Assembly (NCBI GenBank): GCA_016926135.1
Contig: JAFGPH010000413.1
Span: forward strand, 1 to 7,786
DNA: 7,786 nt
From: Deltaproteobacteria bacterium
Lineage (GTDB): Bacteria > Desulfobacterota > DSM-4660 > Desulfatiglandales > HGW-15
Direction: 5' to 3'
The notes under the pieces were generated by a model, which was not told the DNA's origin, ran no database searches, and saw only the letters and a program-made list of their open reading frames with translations. This document shows, in pieces, positions 5,682 through 7,786 of this stretch. Made by a program: the position numbers and the translations under genes. Positions within the stretch are counted from its first letter, which is position 1. Each line of letters starts with the position of its first letter.

Positions 5682-6135
5682 AACCGCCGTAGTCAATGCC
5701 TCACCACTGATCTTCCTAAGCGGGGGTCGGCAGACCGATATCCTGCGCCATTTCGCCAATCGCATCCTGGTCCCGGAACCTGTGGCCGAAGAGATCCGGC
5801 GATAAGGTATTTCTGACATTACACCCCAGGTCCTGGAACGTACTGCCTGGATAGAGGTGGTTCCCTCTCCCACTGTGCCGGAATCCATCCTGGAGTGGGG
5901 CCTTGGTTCGGGCGAATCGGCTGTACTTGCAATTGCGTATGCTCACCCTGAGAGAGAAGCAATCATTGATGACCTTGCAGGCCGGAAATGTGCCTCTTTT
6001 CACAATATCCCAGTTCGTGGCACCCTCGGTCTCGTGCTGACTGCGAAAAGACGGGGCCTGATTGCTCAAGCAAGACCCTTGTTGGAACAACTCATCAGGG
6101 AGGGGGATCTTCTGAGTAGAGATCGTCAGATATGA
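5674..6135 (+). pseudogene. DUF3368 PIN-domain putative toxin, interrupted by an in-frame TAA
   Basis: From GTG 5674 the frame reads VDRTAVVNASPLIFLSGG, the typical DUF3368 N-terminus (VVNASPLIFL), and continues through ILVPEPVAEEIRR. A TAA at 5803-5805 interrupts it at codon 44. The same frame then continues without any shift: GISDITPQVLERTAWIEVV, GSGESAVLAIAYA with the PIN acidic Glu, EAIIDDLAGRKCA with the DD pair, and RGTLGLVLTAKRRGLI near the end, stopping at 6133-6135. Without the stop the product would be 153 codons, a normal family length. PIN toxins are Mg-dependent ribonucleases; here the active-site region lies after the stop, so no functional enzyme is expected unless the stop is read through. 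AAGGA just upstream of the GTG can serve as ribosome binding site. A substitution of CAA or AAA to TAA is the simplest explanation; a sequencing error cannot be excluded. Confidence 0.85.
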
Positions 6136-6172
6136 AGAGGTTATCGCCGTGGTCAACGTCTGCACCACGATG

Positions 6173-6352
6173 CTACAGGGCCACTTCTGGGACATCGGAA
6201 TGCTCGTCGGCAACAGGTCTGGAAGAAATGATTTCCACAAGAGGCGACAGGACAAGGCAGGTCATGGAAATGTTCTGGTCCAGCACCACGGCTTCTATTT
6301 GGTCAACCGCCTGGAAGTGTTTGTCCCTTGTAAGCAGGGTCCCTCCTTCAAA
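6173..6352 (-). pseudogene. C-terminal remnant of a VapC-type PIN-domain toxin
   Basis: On the minus strand, just past the end of the ATPase gene, one frame reads FEGGTLLTRDKHFQAVDQIE at about 6352-6293. The TLLTRDKHF segment is characteristic of the last strand and acidic residue of VapC PIN ribonucleases, where TRD..HF precedes a short C-terminal tail. The frame stays open to a TAG at 6175-6173, but the later part is not recognisable as VapC. No start codon, N-terminal DTS motif or adjacent VapB is present. It is therefore a fragment left by deletion or rearrangement. The call rests on one motif. Confidence 0.4.
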
Positions 6353-7538
6353 CCGAAAACCAGGGCCGGACCACTATCCCCTCGCGTTGGTAAGACTCTG
6401 CACCCCCATAGACGAGCGCAGAGGGAGTACTCTCCTGGCCGGCCAGGCGAGTCCACCACTTGAGGCCTTCGAACATATCCCTCACCACCGTTGCGGCCGA
6501 CTTGATCTCCACCGGGTAAAGGACATTGCCGTCTTCGATGAGGAGATCAATCTCATGGCCGCTCTGATCCCGCCAAAAGAAAATCGGGGCGGGGAGCCGG
6601 TGGTTGAAGTAGGCCTTCACCACCTCCGCAACAATGTAGTTCTCGAACAAAGCCCCCCTCAGCGGGTGCGCGAAGAGCTGGTCCTGATTGCGGATGCCGA
6701 GCAGGAGGCAGGCAAGACCGGTATCGTGGAAATAGAGTTTCGGACTCTTGATGATTCGCTTGTTGAAATTCCGGTAGTGAGGCGGGAGCATGAACACGAT
6801 GAAACTGGTCTTCAGGACCGAAATCCACCGCCGAGCGGTATCCACCGCAACACCACAGTCGGATGCGAGGGAAGCGTAATTCACGAGCTGCCCGATGCGC
6901 CCTGCACACAGCTTTAAGAATCGCTCGAAAGTCTCCAGATCACCGACGTTCACCAAGGTTCGGAGATCCCGTTCCACATAAGTTCGAACATAATCCGACA
7001 ACCAGACCTCGGGAGGAATACCCCGGTCATGGATGGGCGGATAGAACCCTATGCGAATGATTTCCCAGCGATCGAGGCTCGTCGCACGATTGGCAAAGAG
7101 CTTGTCGGCACTGGCGGGTTCTCCCTGAACCTGTTTCTCCAACTCTGCTCTTGAGAAAGCAAGCAAATGGAGTATTCCGCACCTGCCTGCGAGCGTTTGG
7201 GAAACCTTCTCCATAAGCATGAGATTCTGAGAGCCGGTCAGCACATAACGGCCCGGGGAAGGATCTCGGTCGACTTCGGTCTGGATGTACGAAAGAAGGT
7301 CCGGAGTGCGCTGCACCTCATCGATCACAGCAGGCCCGCTGAACCGGGAAAGAAATCCCCGTGGATCTTCCTTTGCAAAGTTTCGTACATCCGTTTCCTC
7401 CAGGGATACGTAGGCGTGCTCTGGAAAGGCAGCCTTCACGAGGGTCGTCTTTCCGGACTGGCGTGGGCCAGTAACGGCCAGCACGGGATAGAAGCTTGCA
7501 TCCCGCAGCAGGTATTCGGTAAGCAGGCGAGGGATCAT
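6348..7538 (-). CDS. AAA_14 / DUF4143 domain ATPase
   Basis: This complete 396-residue protein has the N-terminal AAA_14 ATPase followed by DUF4143. The Walker A motif GPRQSGKTT is at 24-32, Walker B AVIDEVQR at 70-77 with D73 and E74, and the sensor-like YVLTGSQN at 98-105. The region with WLSDYVRTYVERDL and later LYFHDTGLACLLLGI is typical of DUF4143. Near the C-terminus, HEIDLLI followed by YPVEIKS gives an acidic residue plus E-x-K arrangement that resembles a PD-(D/E)XK nuclease fold. These soluble P-loop proteins are common in genomic islands and often multi-copy; their function is unknown. The ATG at 7538 is favoured because the family starts with IPR.L and because it lies six bases after a -10 box. 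No Shine-Dalgarno is visible. The stop TGA slightly overlaps the VapC-like remnant. The gene seems intact. Confidence 0.88.
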   Translation of the reverse strand: MIPRLLTEYLLRDASFYPVLAVTGPRQSGKTTLVKAAFPEHAYVSLEETDVRNFAKEDPRGFLSRFSGPAVIDEVQRTPDLLSYIQTEVDRDPSPGRYVLTGSQNLMLMEKVSQTLAGRCGILHLLAFSRAELEKQVQGEPASADKLFANRATSLDRWEIIRIGFYPPIHDRGIPPEVWLSDYVRTYVERDLRTLVNVGDLETFERFLKLCAGRIGQLVNYASLASDCGVAVDTARRWISVLKTSFIVFMLPPHYRNFNKRIIKSPKLYFHDTGLACLLLGIRNQDQLFAHPLRGALFENYIVAEVVKAYFNHRLPAPIFFWRDQSGHEIDLLIEDGNVLYPVEIKSAATVVRDMFEGLKWWTRLAGQESTPSALVYGGAESYQREGIVVRPWFSV

Positions 7539-7544
7539 TTTGGT

Positions 7545-7573
7545 AATTTACGATTCAATCGGTTATTTGTCAA
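7545..7573 (-). promoter_or_regulatory. Sigma-70-type promoter of the AAA_14/DUF4143 gene, predicted leaderless
   Basis: Read on the minus strand, a perfect TTGACA -35 box lies at 7573-7568. A 17-base spacer separates it from TAAATT (7550-7545), a -10 box with 4 of 6 consensus bases. The ATG at 7538 follows after six bases, so transcription should start at or next to the start codon. The absence of a Shine-Dalgarno agrees. Confidence 0.65.
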
Positions 7574-7638
7574 CACGGAACTGAGTACAGGCAAGGCTCG
7601 GGCAGGCAAAGGGGCGGGTATTAGCGGAGGCAAGTGCC

Positions 7639-7670
7639 AAAAAAAGGAGTTGGTATTAGGAACCAACTCC
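7639..7670 (-). terminator. Rho-independent terminator after tRNA-Leu
   Basis: On the minus strand GGAGTTGGT and ACCAACTCC form a perfect 9-bp stem with a 7-base loop (7670-7646). Seven T follow directly (7645-7639). It lies about 30 bases after the 3' end of the tRNA and should end its transcript. It also insulates the ATPase promoter from tRNA transcription. Confidence 0.9.
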
Positions 7671-7700
7671 CCGTAAAGATATCATAATTTATATTCTATA

Positions 7701-7786
7701 TGGTGCGGAAGGCGGGACTTGAACCCGCACGGGTTTTGCCCACCACCCCCTCAAGATGGCGTGTCTACCAATTTCCACCACTTCCG
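7701..7786 (-). tRNA. tRNA-Leu (anticodon GAG), first base outside the window
   Basis: The minus strand from the right edge reads CGGAAG...CTTCCGC, an acceptor stem that needs one more G beyond the edge. The D arm has GGTAGACACG, typical of tRNA-Leu. The anticodon stem CCATC/GGTGG holds the loop TTGAGGG with anticodon GAG at 7752-7750. A long variable arm marks a class II tRNA, and the T arm has the loop GTTCAAGTC. The CCA end is encoded (7703-7701). It decodes CUC/CUU leucine codons. Confidence 0.95.

Noticed and set aside
5716..6255. 179-codon minus-strand frame across the DUF3368 gene
   Set aside because: It is antisense to clearly conserved DUF3368 sequence and has no motifs itself.
6132..6917. 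261-codon plus-strand frame opposite the ATPase gene
   Set aside because: The minus strand carries intact Walker and DUF4143 motifs over the same bases; the plus frame is a composition shadow.
1..7786. CRISPR arrays, insertion sequences, integrase or transposase genes
   Set aside because: No regularly spaced repeats, terminal inverted repeats with a transposase, or recombinase motifs were seen on either strand.

Overview
The window looks like an accessory, gene-decay-prone stretch of a bacterial chromosome with a mid-range G+C content (by eye, not computed). It carries several toxin-antitoxin-type modules, fragments and pseudogenes, and ends next to a tRNA-Leu gene. No single gene fixes the taxonomy. 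The gene mix (CoxE-type VWA protein, TumE-type and UPF0175/DUF3368 modules, AAA_14/DUF4143 ATPase, stand-alone LigD-type phosphoesterase) fits an environmental Gram-negative such as a Desulfobacterota-like anaerobe, but that is a weak inference.

Layout from left to right. Positions 1-1148 (minus) hold a CoxE-like von Willebrand A protein that runs off the left edge. About 490 bases without a recognisable gene follow, containing a long imperfect inverted repeat. Positions 1669-2330 (plus) hold a two-gene toxin-antitoxin-type operon: a TumE-family protein, then a translationally coupled winged-helix protein. Its promoter overlaps a 23-bp palindrome and should give a leaderless mRNA. Positions 2516-3653 (plus) hold a full-length NifS-type cysteine desulfurase broken by one extra G in a nine-G run. 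Tail to tail with it, 3650-4063 (minus) is a stand-alone LigD-type 3'-phosphoesterase domain. Positions 4188-4739 (minus) hold a 183-residue protein that may be the C-terminal part of a DGQHR/DndB-like protein.

About 360 bases with no recognised gene lead to a small cysteine-rich protein at 5100-5264 with a very strong Shine-Dalgarno. Its frame stays open for 33 codons beyond the TGA. Positions 5430-6135 (plus) hold a second toxin-antitoxin pair: an intact UPF0175 antitoxin-type protein and a DUF3368 PIN toxin interrupted by an in-frame TAA. A short VapC-like PIN remnant lies on the minus strand at about 6173-6352. Positions 6348-7538 (minus) hold an intact AAA_14/DUF4143 ATPase with a clear promoter that is again placed for a leaderless message. 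A Rho-independent terminator and a tRNA-Leu(GAG) gene, lacking only its first base, close the window on the minus strand.

The genes do not form one pathway. The common theme is small selfish or defence-associated modules in various states of decay beside a tRNA gene, a typical site for horizontally acquired DNA. No integrase, transposase or CRISPR array is visible. The most interesting signals are the palindrome/leaderless promoter of the TumE operon, the G-tract frameshift in the cysteine desulfurase, and the possibility that the desulfurase and the 183-residue protein are relics of a DNA phosphorothioation-type locus.
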